In this document: positions 30,040 through 42,700 of the stretch, one piece after another
Layout of the letters: each line of letters opens with the position of its first letter
Numbering within the stretch: position 1 is the stretch's first letter
Assembly: GCA_949752735.1 (NCBI GenBank)
Contig: OX457039.1
Span: forward strand, 50,400,306 to 50,464,305
Source of the DNA: Lumbricus terrestris
Taxonomy: Eukaryota > Annelida > Clitellata > Crassiclitellata > Lumbricidae
Reading direction: 5' to 3'
DNA length: 64,000 nucleotides
The notes under the pieces: generated by a model
Told to the model about the DNA's origin: nothing
What the model saw: the letters and a program-made list of their open reading frames with translations, nothing else
Database searches by the model: none
Made by a program: the position numbers and the translations under genes

Positions 30040-31262
30040 AAATGTGGAGTAAGCTTAGTACGAATAATAAAGGAGGTCAACAGCAACGCAAAAGCGCATC
30101 AGTTAGAGTGTGTGGAGAAAACGGGCCCTGGTTTTGCACCAATAGATCGAGGCACAAGGCAGGGCGACCTACATTTTCCAGTTTGTTTCCATCTATTTCC
30201 ATTCTTGAAGATTCTTCTGGGCAGATCTTTTGCTCCAAACACCATTGTCTTACACTTCTCAAAATTCATCTTGAGCCCATATCTTTTCCCTTCATCGTTT
30301 AACTCCTGCACTGTGTGTTCTAGTCTCTGTTCGTCGTCATCTATCAAATCATCGGACATCTTTATCACACTCTTGGAGAGAGTGCTGGACAAGATCAGGG
30401 AAAATGAGAATGAAGGTGGAGTAACAGTCAGTGGAACAAAAATAAACAACCTTTGCTTTGCGGACGACATCGATTTGATAGATGACGACGAACAGAGACT
30501 ACAACACACAGTGCAGGAGTTAAACGATGAAGGGAAAAGATATGGGCTCAAGATGAATTTTGAGAAGTGTAAGACAATGGTGTTTGGAGCAAAAGATCTG
30601 CCCAGAAGAATGGAAATAGATGGAAACAAACTGGAAAATGTAGAAAATTTCACCTACTTAGGGTGCGTCAACACATACGACCTGGATAGCAAGGCAGAAC
30701 TACGGGTAAGGATTGGGAAAGCATCAGCAGCATTGAGTGCAATGGACAAAGTCTGGAAGAGCAAATCTATACAACTGAAATTAAAACTGGAAGTGCTAAG
30801 AACCTGCGTATTCAGCAGCATGCTTTACGGATGTGAAGCGTGGACAATAACAAAGGAGTCAGAAGGAAGAATACTCGCTTTCGAGAGAAGGTGCTACAGA
30901 AAGATCTTGCGAATTGCATGGATGGATGCAGAAAGTAACAAACGCAGAACTGTATAGGCGAATAGACCACACAGAGAACCTTATGCAGAAAATAATAACC
31001 AGAAAGCTAGATCTCTTCGGTCACATATGCAGGATGGACAGCAGCAGAAAGATCAAGACAGTTGTGCTTGGAAGAATGGAGGGATCCAACAGGAAAGGAC
31101 GACCACACAAGGAATGGCTGGATAACATATCAGAATGGTGTGGAGCACCATTACAGGACCTAACACACGCTGCCTTGGACAGACAAACCTGGCGTGGAAT
31201 AACGAGAACGGCATCGAGCACCTACGGGCATTGGTCCCTCGGTTGTTGATGATGATGATGAG
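30040..31262 (+). pseudogene. RTE-like LINE copy with inverted duplication and frameshift
   Basis: Same family as 26152-27186. Forward sequence runs to the RT block GTRQGD at about 30167. Then 30169-30350 is the reverse complement of 30472-30643, which lies downstream in the same element. Normal order resumes at 30351 with DIFITLLERVLDKI and FADDIDLI. The foreign segment happens to stay open, so a 281-codon ORF crosses it. Near 30915-30930 the frame shifts, and the conserved end (LFGHICRMDSSRK, ASSTYG) is in another frame up to 31249. A GATGATGATGA tail ends the copy at about 31262. It is non-functional: the RT palm is interrupted between motif B and the FADD box. Confidence 0.85.
30169..30643. 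repeat. Inverted repeat inside the RTE copy (172-182-bp arms)
   Basis: Arm 30169-30350 pairs with 30472-30643, loop 30351-30471. The left arm has a small insertion (GAAGATTCTTCT against one TTCTTCT). A transcript would form a long hairpin. Confidence 0.85.
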
Positions 31263-31615
31263 TAAGCTTATGTTCTATTAGGATTCGGCTTATGCGTGCT
31301 CGCCAAGACCATAAGTAAAAAAACACTATTAGGATTACCGCATACGAACGATAGAATAATAGAACAATAGAATATTATATTTTACATACCCACTATCTCC
31401 TTTGACAGGTGCGCATCAAGGACTCTGCGCAGCCTTCCGAGCATCTGCGTCGATTTGAACTTCCGGTGAAAATAAATATTATAAAATAAATATTCGTTCT
31501 GTGATTATTAACGGATCCGATCTCTGTAATGGCATAGGTGTGAATTCTGTTGTGCTATGATTATTCCTGATAATTTAAAATCTGGTTCATGTAGATAATT
31601 AAAATCGTAGGCAGA
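31263..31615 (+). promoter_or_regulatory. Presumed promoter / 5' UTR of the SLAIN gene
   Basis: Between the RTE tail and the SLAIN ATG. A more CG-rich stretch with GTGCGCATC and CTGCGTCGATTTG occurs at 31405-31460. No core promoter motif is convincing. Confidence 0.35.
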
Positions 31616-34600
31616 ATGAACACAACAGTAAACGATCCTGAGCGTTTAGGCATTGACCCCGAGGGCGAAATTAAGAAGCTGCAGGAATTGGTGAAGAAGT
31701 TGGAATTACAAAACCAGTTGCTTCTGCGCCAGAATTCGCAGGATGAGAAAGTTGAAGGCTGTCTTAAACTTATGCCCGAACAGTTTCTGGAATCAGAAAA
31801 TAGTGGCATCGCGCAGTTTGGTCTTCAGCATCAACAAACGACCGGCAAGTTGGACCAGTCAAGTCAGGTCTTACGACAACTTAACGGCGTTAAGACAGCA
31901 CTCGCAAATACGCCAGAGAAAAACAATATAGATAAGCCTGAGCGACCGAAAATCGAAATAAGCAAGCTTTCGTTAGAATCTGTTGGGCTTGTTGATATCG
32001 ACAGGTTATCACTTGATGTAGAGGACAGCTGGTGAGTTATAGAACCTTTATTGCTTCGTATTTGCTTCTAGATTTAATTTGTCAAATTAAACATTGAACA
32101 CACAGTGGGCCAATGTTTCAACTGAAAGGTGTCTGCTTTGTTAATGGTCATTGCATGGTTTGATTGCCATAGAGCTGTTTGCAAAGTCTCATTTAATGTC
32201 ATACTAAGTTAATGAAAAGTAAAAGGAAACATCTTGTGTATAGAAATAATAAATCATTGCATACATGGTCTACCTATGTAGTGCTTCATGCTTCTTGAAA
32301 TTTGAATGACTTTATCCATGGCTGTTCATATAAATTTGACTTGTCTAACCTTGCCCGAAAACTTTAAAAAAATCTTGCCATGTGTGTTTTAATTTGACTG
32401 AGCACATGTAAACACAGGTGCCTGCACTTTACAATGTATGGTTGAGCACTGAAAACATATTTAGATTATGATGGCACAATAGCAACAACTTTACCGGCTC
32501 GCTTTCAACTTTCCTCTGATAGCTTCTAGTCCTGATTGGTTTGTGAAGCTGGGTGCAATTCTTCATTTAGTTCAGCCATCATGTTGTCGACTCTGAATAT
32601 CAGATGCATTATCATGTTGTTCTGCATTGAGCTTTCTGAGATCTATTCAACACAGCAACGATGTTGCTTGCCTCACTTACTGGCTAAAATTGCTTGTATT
32701 TTAATAACTCTTTAATACAGTCTTTGTCTAAGTATTCAGCATTGATATCAGCAATTTTATAAAACCTATGAATACCCTTCTACCTTGGGTTTCCCAAGGT
32801 CACTACTGAACTACTCCTATCAGAATGCTGTTTACATTTCAATTGTCTTGTACCTTGATTTCTGGAGACCACTACTGAATGTTTACAGCAGAACTTTCTC
32901 TGATTGATAATCACTGCCAGTTGCTGAAACTGTCCAAGTATCCATCTTAGGCTGGATTTCCTTCAGCTTGGATTACTTTAGGAGTTTTCTTCTTGCTGTA
33001 GAGTAGAGTCTCATATGATTCATCCTATTTCGTAAATTGATATTCAGATATATGGTCAAGATGTATGATTGTCAAAACTAAGGGCAAAGCATTGTGAAAT
33101 AACATTAGTCTATATGTGATTTATTTTCATAGTCTGACAGGGAAAATTACTGAGTCATGCTAATAATTTCATAGCAAAAATGTACAAGTTTCAAACACAG
33201 TGCATTAATGCTCAGATGGAAACAATGCCCAGGGCTCAAAAGGGTGGGGATTAATTTGAAGTGTTTTCCTTAATAGCAAAACCACTTAAATGGAAATGCT
33301 CAGTTCAACCCTACTTATCAATGTTTTAAGTGTGACAAAGTCTGAAGAGTTTAAAACCAAACAACCTTCTTGATAAATTTGTTTCTGAGGTCGGCTAGTA
33401 ACTTTAACTTATGATTTATCATATTGTTGCTTTAAGGTGCTACAGAACTGCTGTTGTTTAGAACAGTGGTTCTCAAACTTCTGCAGGCCACGGACCGGCC
33501 AAAAAATTTGTTGAAGCTCACGGACCGCTAACTTAATTGGCAAGCGCAAACAAAAGCGAACTATCGCCTGTTATAAAAAGACTATTATGAGGCTATTTGT
33601 ATTTATGGATTTTTTATTATTTAAAACACATCCCTAATAGCATTTATTTTATTTCTCATTTAATTACATTTTTCAAAAGTGAAACTCAAAGTTTCAGACA
33701 AGATTAGATGTTTGTTATTGTAGGATGAAGTGGCTATGCAAAAATTTAGCTAAAGACACGTTACAAAGATTGTGCGCTAATAATATAACCATCTGCTTGA
33801 ATTAAAACACAGAAATAAGAATATCTCCATATTTTTAATCTTGTGGATTATATTTTCGTGTGGACGTTCATTTTGAGATTGTACGTTTTTGTTCGAATGA
33901 TTCGCTCAGAGTGCCTGAACGATCACGCTCTTTCGTTATTCATTCATTTAAAACACTTTTCAGACAGGCTTGTTTACGTTTTGCAAATGCTTAAGTGTTT
34001 CAAACACATTTGTTTAGCCTATATTTTAAAATGTTATATTATGTTAGAAAATTAAAAGAACCACATCCAGTAATTTATGATCGCTCATCATAGATCAGCT
34101 AAAATAAACACGAATCTGAATGCAGTCACAGGCGTAGAAATTCAGAATAAATAAACAAAAATTGAATGGCCATTGTCAAGTTGTAATGCAGTGGTAATTA
34201 TTTATTCTAAATTTTGAGATTGAATTTTGGATACATTTTGAACAGCAATTAGAATAATTTCACAATTTTAAACCTATAAATTATTAATTAAAATTTATTT
34301 TTAATTCTAAGACTTCTTCACGGACCGGTGATCAGGGCTCCGCGGACCGGTGCCGGTCCGCGGACCACCACTTTGAGAACCACTGGTTTAGAAAACAATT
34401 GCATATAAAATGATGATATCAGTGACAGCATTATAAGTAAACCTTACCTCACTTTTACTTCAACTTTTGTTGCTCTCTGAGTGTTGTTATCAGTAATCAG
34501 TTGCAGCTAAGGTGAGTTTAAACTCTTTCAAGTCACAGTTGATTGTTCATTAGCAGCTGTTTTGATATGGCAGAGTAGTGCAGTTGCTGTTAGCCTTTGG

Positions 34601-37600
34601 TCTCCTTTGGACTATTTTTAGAATCTGTTAAATGAAAATTCTTTTGCTTCTTGAGGAATTCATTTGAGTAAATTATCCAGACGATTTTTTGATTGAAACT
34701 GATATGTAACTGCAACCAGTAGGGTCATCTGCAGCTGGTGAGAGCTAATTCAGGCAGTGGTGGGTTGCTGTGGATTTTTCAGGCTGTACAAATCACCAAG
34801 ACATACGCCAGGAACTGAAACCGCCAAAAGTCCATTCCTGTGGGTGAGGGAAGAATTTGATCACCAATCTGATGATCTGATTGCTTCGTTTCATAAGTCA
34901 CTCTATTACAAGCTTGACGAAGTCACGAAAAGTGAGTGAATACTATCTAGATTGTTAGTCTGTACTGTTTACCAAATGTTGAGTTAATGTATACTTCGAC
35001 TCTTTATTTGATTTCCTATAGCCAGCCTTCATCTGTTACATACATGTAGTGGTACATCACATCTTTAGAGAATTGATAGCCATGTTTCAGTGCTTTGAGA
35101 GGTTCTTAGTAACACTGTATAAATGTTCAAATGTTTTCCACTCTGGATCAGAATGGTTGAGCTCTGCATGTGTGCTGGAGCCGTAACTTTTGATAATCAT
35201 TAGTTATCCGAGATTGACTGATCTGTTCTTAGCATTGTATTCAGCTAGCATAGACTGCTCTTCTGATCTGTTTCTCTTTAACCCTTTGAACCCGACAGGC
35301 CGGTTTTCCGGCCCGTTATCCATAGAGTTGCGGGAGCTCCGGGTTCAAAGGGTTAAACAGCGTTAGGTTAGTTTCCAACTATCGTACAATTATGATTACG
35401 CAAAAAATGTATTTGCCAAGAGTTGAAAGTGTGATTTCTTTGTTAGCTGCTGAACCGGGGAGCGCCTGGCAGCTGAAGAAACCAGATGTCAAGACCAGTG
35501 GGAACACTGAGGCTGAACATGACCCTGCTATCATTCCCGACAATGGCGATGTCACCGAAATCATCGGTGTTTCGCCACGTGGCAAACCAGTCGAAGTCAG
35601 ACCTTTGCCAAGTCAAGCAGAAGCACTCTTCTCAAAGGAACCCGCTGACTCTGACATCTTTTCAAAGGGAGCGGAGACGCTTATCCGACCTAGTACGCTC
35701 GTTAGCAAGGATCGACGCGTCTCTGAGAGTAGCATTACCGACACCGGTTATCCGAAAGTGAGCAGCGCAAGCGAAGAGAATCTTCTTGGTGTTAGGTACA
35801 GACTTACCGATGTCACCGATGTCAAGCTGTTGGCTAAAATGCAGGAAGAAAGTAAGATGTACTTCTTTATTGAAGGGTTTCTACTAAATATCCATTAGAG
35901 TGCATAAAATATTCAAATATTTTGCTTTGTGCGAAGTGTTGGATACAAAAATGAGACAATAAACATGCAGCACGTTCTATTTGCCCTGTTGATAGGCCTC
36001 TATCTTAGCATGGGCTACTGTTATTGGGTTGAGTGCTGTTTTGCATTAAGTTTGTATTATGTTCAGTGCTAATAATGTGCCTCTTCAGACATACGAAGAC
36101 TTCTTGTTGGAAATTATTTAATGGGAATGCCTTCCACCTCTGTGAAAATGCCTTTTTTGAAAATGTTTAATTGTGTTGTTGAATGTCTTCCTCTTGTATG
36201 GAAATAACCTTTCTTCTATCCATGTCTTTTTCTTGTGAAGCAGTGCTTTCTTTCTGTATAAGAAATTCTCACCTTCTCTATGTGTATTATGGATATTATG
36301 GGTATCTGTCTTCCTCATCTCATGCAATGTCTTCCTCACGGTTAGAAGTGTCTATCTCTTTTAATGGACTTATCCTCATGTCATTACATTCATCTGATTG
36401 CTTGTCCATCATTTCGGTTCACTATGAGCACGTGTGACAGGCTTTGTGGATATTTGAAGCACTGACATGATTGACAGACGAGGCCTAACATGATTAGTTA
36501 CTTTTATTTCATTGTTCTGTTTGCATTTATAAAATTGCTGTGCCTTGTGTTTTATTTTGCATTTTTTATCATGTTTTTAGGTCTTAGAATGAGTTATAAC
36601 TCGCCTCTTGCATCTAAAAAAGGTAAGGAATTTTTGTTATGTGTGCAGCTGTTAGGATCATGTTGCGGTCATTAGATGATTCTAAGGATGGCATACATTT
36701 TACAAAAGCATTTTAAAAATCAGGCACCTTTCTAATTAGAAGATTGCTAATAAAATGTAAACAACCTTGTCTAACCAAAACTTTTGTCTTTTAAGTGTAT
36801 TGTACTCCTAATTAACGTGTTAGGCATTTTTTCTCTTTTTAATAAATCATTTATTGACTCAACAGTGTTTAGTGCCTCCATTTCCTTTATTCTTGTTTCA
36901 TGTTCTCGTTTTATCTTACTTCCTTTTGTTTTGTCACCTTTTTTCTTTAATCACTGTATGCTAAAATGGTAAACTTTAGTTTAAAAGACCACCACATATT
37001 TAGTAAATCAATCGATAATTTGGTGTCCATAGCCAGCGGGATTTTTTTAACCTAGTTGCATGTTGTGTGTATACTTGACTTACAAGTTTGATTTGATTGC
37101 AAAACAAACCATTTTGATTGATTGATTCTTTAAAAATTTTCTGTTATTGTGTTGATCACCTTTAAGTCGACTGTCAGCTGCAATCATCAGATATAATTTG
37201 TTTTTGACAGCGTTGTCGAAAAGTTTGAATCGTTCGTCTGGACGATTGGTTGATTCGTGTGATTCGTTGCTGTCTGACGGAGGTGAGTTCTTATCTGTTT
37301 GTTCACAACTGTCAAGTACTAGACTTTAACCAGCACCATCTTTTTATCACACCGTTCAAGTACTGTATGTCATTGCAAAGGTTTTATCAGGTTCAGCTAA
37401 ACACCAGCTGAAGTGCAAACTTCCACATCCTTTCACAAGTGCGACTGGCTCTGAATTTGTACGGAATTGGCTTCCAGTAACTGGTTGTCTAGTTATTTGG
37501 AATTTAATGTGCTACGTAGTGCCATTTTTCTAGGTTGAACATCTACCTTGAATAACTTTCTGAATTGTTAAGGTTAAAGACCTGCTTTTGTAACATAACA

Positions 37601-40600
37601 CTGCAGGAATTCTGAACCATGTTTCATAGCATTGCATTGTCCTCCCTATTGAATGGACTCAGTTCGCACCATCATCCTCTCTGGCAATCTTCCTTTATCT
37701 TTATCTCACCTCAGTGGTGGCGTCATTGCCTTGAAGCCGGAAGCTTCGGGGTTCGAATCCACCTCACCGCGTAAGGACCTTGGGCAAGTCCTTCACTCGC
37801 AATTGCTCAGCGCTTCGGCGTGAAACTCCGATGCAGTGTCCGCTCTGCATTCGGGAGCACCTCTGAGTAGAGAGCTTGAAGGGGCGCTATAACAAGTGCA
37901 CATACATACATACATACCTCAAATCATGTCTCTTAGGGTTGCATGCACTGCATAGACGTGCTTCTGAAAAGCTCTTTCTGAGACAAGCGCTTTATAAATG
38001 GTCAATTGCAGTACAATAGATTGTATTGTGAAGTGTAAGTCTAGTTTATTTAAATTTTATAGAATTGTTATAAAATTTCAAGGTTGATTATTTAAAAAGC
38101 TGATAGCAGTGCTGTAATTATTGATAGGATTTTCAAAAGGATTGAACCAGTCAACTGGAGCTCTCATAGAAACCGTCGACTATGCTGCGGACGCCAAAAC
38201 GAAAAGATCTAGTCCACAAAAACTTCTGAGTGAGTTTGCATAAATCATTCACGATTTTCTCTGTTTAACGCTGGACAAGGACAGTTGGATTGACGCTAGG
38301 TCTAGATGAAACGGTAGATGTGCAACTGAGTCACCATAACACAACATTTTTATTTTTTGATGATGTTCTTTTTTGAAGGCCTGAAGTAGGTTCTTCAGTT
38401 GCTTCTCTATAACTCTATTCCAGATGGTTCTAGGTTGAGCTTAGCAACGAGAGTGTACTAAAATCTACTGGAAAATTAATCCTTTCTTCTGATCATTGAT
38501 AGTGATCTTCTGATCATTCAAGTGAAATTATAGATGAGAATAATTATTTAATGGAGTAGTAGGGTTGAAATTCACTTGAATCCACTCAGTACCGTTTGAG
38601 TTTCAAAGGGCGTGAATGCATCTCAGGCTCAGCGTATCAATTGCGGCCATTGAAAGTATCAGGCTAGAGCAGCACAGTCCGTCACCGCCTGCTTTAGTTT
38701 CAGGTGATTTCAAGGCTTTGGCCTTTTATCCACAACTGTGTATCTCAAAAGTTCAATGGCAGCAACCTCATGTAAACTTCTAAATTTCTAGGCTTCGGCC
38801 TCACTGTCCAAGGCTGCGCAAAGTTCAACTGCAGCAAAGTGTCATGTAAACTGTAATTCTGTAATCAGTTCATATAACGTAACAAATAGAATAGAGTGAT
38901 GGTAAGATTTATTCATGAAATTTACTTTTGTGAGTGAATTTTTGCAGATGAGAATCGGAGTGCAAGTAAATCAGCGACTAGTTTAGCCAATCCGGCTTCA
39001 CGTACTGCTGCACGCTCGGGTTTACCTAAATCCCAAGTGGCATCAAACAGCTTACCTGGTACGCCCTACAGCAGTAACCAAGAACTAAGCAAGCCGACAC
39101 TGTGTAAGTCTAAGTTCTAGTTTTCACTTTTTTCACTCTTTACATGAATGTCAAAATATGTGGAAAGATTTTGTCAGTTTCCATTGTGTGTGTTTCTTCA
39201 ATGCCTAATATAATGCCCGGTAGCGCATTGGTTAACATGCTGGCATGGAGAGCGAGAGGTAACGAGGTTGAACCCCTGTTGGGCGGACGTGCTTTGTAGG
39301 CTTGCTATTAGGTGCCATGTATTGCAGGCTGTCTGTTCAGTTAGTTAGGGCCCCCAGAAATTTGCGCCAAAAAACGGAAAAAATTGCGCACCAAAAACGA
39401 AAAATTTGCGCGAATTTTGCGCAAGTTAAAAAATCAAAATGTTCGTTATTTTTTTCATTGAATCAGTGTACCAAAGTATCTAACAGTGTTGCTTTGCATT
39501 CTAGAAATTAGACAATCAAGCCAAAAAGGCAGTTATAAAGTTCCTATAACCATAAGATTAATGTATTCAGACGATCGCAAATAATTTGAATTTTGCAAAA
39601 TTTACGTCCACCGAAATCTACGCTCATTACAAATGTAACTTCAAAATAGCATAATATAGCCTATATTATAATGAATCACCAAGTTACACAACGTTCTGAG
39701 CAGGCCTACTAGCTTTCCGTCTTTGTGTGCACGCCTGACGCCTATAGATTAAATGCGTTCGTTCTGTCATAAGCCCAGACAACAAGCGACGCTGCTGTGT
39801 GACCGCTTTGAGAAACTTCGTCTAGCACATTTTTTTGTGTGGCCATGAAGTTCTGGAATTTTTTATACTATAAGTTTGTGCGTTACTACCAAAAATATCG
39901 ATCTTTAACTAAAAATTCATCTATGATTTCATCCCATTCGGCGGTCGCCATTTTGATTATCGCACATCGGTCGTCGTTGTTCTGTTGAACTGTCATGGGC
40001 CGCAGTGATTTTAAGTCAATCAAAGCCCAATTTAGATAAATTAGCAAGATTTTGTCAAAATTTGCGCTAAAATCGCGCGGATTGCCAATTTTTGCGCTGT
40101 TGCGCTAAACCTGGAAATTTGCGCAAAAATTGCGCCGCGCAAGATCACGAATTTCTGGGGGCCCTTATTATTATTAGTTCATTAGTGCTTCTAAATTAGT
40201 ATTTTAAATAAAATATGGATATGAATGTAGTGTGTATGACTGTGTATGGTAATTTAGAATGGGTTTTATTTCAGCAACGATATCAAACGTGGTTCCATAC
40301 AGACAGAGCATGCCAAATCTTAATCGGAGTTTGAAATTCAGCGTCCTGAAGTCACATCCAAGCGATTCGCGTTTAGCGGCAACAGGAAAAAAGCCTCTAT
40401 CCCTGCTTAAACAGTCATCACCCTCGTCTGCTGCCTCTCGAGCGACACCGGGGCGTGGCATGCGACCCACAGCACCTGTCAGAGCTACTGCAAATGCCAT
40501 GCAGAGGCCTGGTGCTGCTGCTGCAAATGCCATGCAGAGGCCTGGTGCTGCTACTGCAAATGCCATGCAGAGGCCTGGTGCTGCGAGAAGCATGAATGCT

Positions 40601-41582
40601 CTCAACAACAGTTCTGTGGCGCCAGGTTCTTTATCCATGAAAAACCGACCAACGACGTTGGCAGGTACTGACCTGAGAGCAACACGTATGACAACAACAT
40701 GTGGGAGTGGCAGAACAACGCCTGGTGCAACAACTCCGACATCAAAGGCAAAGCCTTTGGTCTTAAGTGCAAAGAAGACAAATGTCACGACCCCTCCAGG
40801 GCCTCCACGGAATAGTGGCATACCTAAGCCTGGCTCGCTGACAAAATTGTCTATACCTCAGAAGTAAGTATTGCCGCCTTCTGCTTTCATATTCATGCAC
40901 TTTTTATCCCCACATTTTTGGAACTTAGAAATCTAATGACTATAGAGAAGTAGTTATTATAAATGCATTAAATTATGAGTTATAGGTCTAAAAAAGTAAC
41001 TTGGCTTTCCACTGATCAGTTCAATTGTCATTTCAAAACTGCACAAAAATAATGAATCGTCTGAGCCCTATTGTGACTTGTTCACAGATAATATTTCTAG
41101 TCACCTCTTACATATACAAACTGTAATAATCTGTTACAACATACTTGCAATTGACAGAATTCATACAAGGGGCTAGTTAACACTTTAACAATGACTGTGT
41201 ACTAAAATGCATGGAAAAGTAATCCCTATTATCGTTTAATGATTAAGGCAATAAGATTTTCTTACAATCCATAAACTGTTGCTACATTTCAATTTTCTCA
41301 TTGGTCTCAAACTGTTTTTCTGTCTTCACTATGCTATCGATCTTGATGGCATGTGTTTGTCTAGCATATAAATCATCTTTAAATTAATAATTTTGCTTGA
41401 GCTTAGTTTACCACCTGGAATTTTCAACATTACTATTATCTATTGATGTATGACTAACCATTAAAACTAATTTATTTATATTTATGAATGGTTTTCAATT
41501 TTATAGGACAAATGTGCAAACTGGTCATTCGACATCGGCCCATACCAATGACGACGATGACTGGAAAGAAGGATGCTTCTAA
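31616..41582 (+). CDS. Slain: SLAIN-family microtubule plus-end protein, nine exons, 664 aa
   Basis: Exons 31616-32031, 34783-34931, 35447-35851, 36581-36622, 37211-37282, 38140-38229, 38948-39103, 40275-40863 and 41507-41582 join in frame over 665 codons. SLAIN1/2 proteins bind EB1, CLIP and ch-TOG at growing microtubule ends in the cytoplasm. Family marks: N-terminal coiled coil (IKKLQELVKKLELQNQ), the SWLY segment across the exon 1/2 border, the block YRLTDVTDVKLLAKMQEES before an LR (exons 3/4), a SMPNLNRS motif like SLAIN2's SLPNLSR, and the C-terminus DDDDWKEGCF like SLAIN2's DDSWKDGCY. An SxIP-type EB1 site, SGIPKPGS, precedes the last exon. The middle is Ser/Pro/Lys-rich and disordered. 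Exon 8 has an 11-residue tandem repeat. All introns are GT-AG. Confidence 0.93.
32032..33455 (+). other. SLAIN intron 1, first part
   Basis: AT-rich intron without recognisable repeats; it continues through the hAT element to 34782. Confidence 0.6.
33464..34385. mobile_element. 922-bp non-autonomous hAT element with exact 8-bp TSD
   Basis: Ends are CAGTGGTTCTCAAACTT and, inverted, CAGTGGTTCTCAAAGTGG, the classical hAT (Charlie-like) terminus. GTTTAGAA stands on both sides (33456-33463 and 34386-34393), an exact 8-bp target duplication. GGACCGG-rich subterminal repeats at both ends. No transposase ORF. In SLAIN intron 1. Confidence 0.93.
35282..35352. mobile_element. 71-bp palindromic element between TTAA sites
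   Basis: TTAA at 35278-35281 and 35353-35356 flanks CCCTTTGAACCCGACAGG at the left and its inverse CCGGGTTCAAAGGG at the right. The centre is also palindromic (CCGGTTTTCCGG). TTAA sites and CCC ends point to a piggyBac-type miniature element. A relative is at 49492-49553. It lies 90 bp upstream of SLAIN exon 3. Confidence 0.75.
37706..37915 (+). mobile_element. tRNA-derived SINE, family A, copy 2
   Basis: The 5' end is eroded (CAGTGGTGGCGTC) but the B box GGTTCGAATCC, GCGTGAAACTCCGATG, CTCTGAGTAGAG, CTTGAAGGGGCGCTATA and a CATA tail are clear. In a SLAIN intron. Confidence 0.82.
39215..39347 (+). mobile_element. tRNA-derived SINE, family B, 5' part
   Basis: Box A-like GGTAGCGCATTGGTTAACAT and B box GGTTGAACCCC, then GTTGGGCGGA and CTGTCTGTTCAGTTAGT, match the copy at 54941-55167. 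At 39347 it is cut by the TIR element 39348-40164; its TTATTATTAG tail resumes at 40165. Confidence 0.75.
39348..40164. mobile_element. 817-bp TIR element rich in TTTGCGC, inserted in a SINE
   Basis: Begins GGGCCCCCAGAAATT and ends with its reverse complement allowing one change (AATTTCTGGGGGCCC). TTA stands on both sides (39345-39347, 40165-40167), a 3-bp target duplication. Both subterminal regions have several TTTGCGC motifs. No transposase-like ORF. Confidence 0.75.
40490..40588 (+). repeat. 33-bp in-frame repeat in SLAIN exon 8, three units
   Basis: Units 40490-40522, 40523-40555 and 40556-40588 each encode ANAMQRPGAA plus one variable residue (A, T, R). Nearly identical nucleotides suggest recent expansion within disordered sequence. 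Confidence 0.93.
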
Positions 41583-41619
41583 GTTTCTTATGGGCAGAAA
41601 TTTTCTGCTGGTTATTTAT

Positions 41620-41625
41620 AATAAA
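41620..41625 (+). terminator. Likely SLAIN polyadenylation signal
   Basis: AATAAA 38 bp after the TAA stop. Very close for a 3' UTR, so a more distal site may also be used. Confidence 0.4.
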
Positions 41626-42259
41626 AGTCATAGTCTAAAGTAACAAAATATGATAAATATTTGGTTATTTTACATGGCAAACGGTATGGCCCTGATTAAG
41701 GTATTAAGAATAGATTAATATCAAGATCAAGTTAAATTACTTTTATCAGTTATGCTTAAAATGTTGTTGCTGGTTTCCACTTTTGTGTACATGGTTCAGC
41801 GGTTATATAGGCACAGCATACAGAAGATATTACATGCACAACATGACAATAATGTTATGATCTTCGCAATTGTGTTTATAATCATAGTTGGCCTATCTGC
41901 TGCTTAGTGCATATCTCAAACTGCTAGGCATTGTTGGTTTTAATTTGATTAATTCATATCATGTTTTTGTTTGCCCGTTGTTTCTTTCGGTCAACTATGC
42001 TACCTTGGGACTGTTGGTGTAAGTTAGGCATTTTTAAAGCTTAGTTTTGTTATTCTCCATCCATTGTATGATTCATGATCACATGTTCTCAGGACTAACC
42101 TACTAAATCCACCTTTCTAATTCTTTCACTAACCTTAAGTCGCCTCTTAGTTAACCACTTGCGAAGTGATGTGTAAATGGAGATACAGGCATGGGTGTCC
42201 TCTATTCGACTCTGGCTCAGCCCAGTCAAAATGTAATTTCTGTGACTTTCTGGTACTTA

Positions 42260-42700
42260 CAAGTGTGTGCTAAAACCATCCTGAAGGACCTCCTGTTGTC
42301 ATTTCCAGACTGGTCTCCCAATATCTTGTCCATGATCTGACAGTGCTTATTGACTGTGAATTGTCCGCATGAACTTCTTGTGCAGGTCATGCTGCTTCAA
42401 ATTCAATCGCTATAGCTTCAATATAATTATTGCTTTGCACAGCAAAACCTTTCTGCATTCTCTTGTTGTGATGAATCTGGATTACTGTAATTCCATCCTC
42501 CCAGGATTAGGAGCTCCTGTTCATTCTGAACCATGCCACCAATCACACACTGTCCTACCCTTTGGAAGTTTTCTTGCGAATTTTTGCACAATACTTGTTA
42601 ACTCGACCCACATAACGACTTTTTTAAGGTGCACCTCATTAGATCTCTTAGACAGCCAGGCACACATTTCTTTTGAGCAGTTCTTTAGTGTAATTGTATA
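42260..42700 (+). pseudogene. Decayed LINE reverse-transcriptase fragment
   Basis: The frame around 42450 reads LHSLVVMNLDYCNSILPGL, matching the xSLVxSxLDYCNSLLxGL block near the end of CR1/L2-type RT proteins. Surrounding frames are broken by stops. Confidence 0.5.

Noticed and set aside
30099..30653. Minus-strand 184-codon ORF
   Set aside because: It reads through both arms of the inverted duplication, so it repeats RT sequence in the opposite sense and is not a separate gene.
36118..36437. Overlapping ORFs on both strands in a pyrimidine-rich SLAIN intron stretch
   Set aside because: Low-complexity CTT-rich sequence keeps frames open by composition; splicing and phase show it to be intronic.
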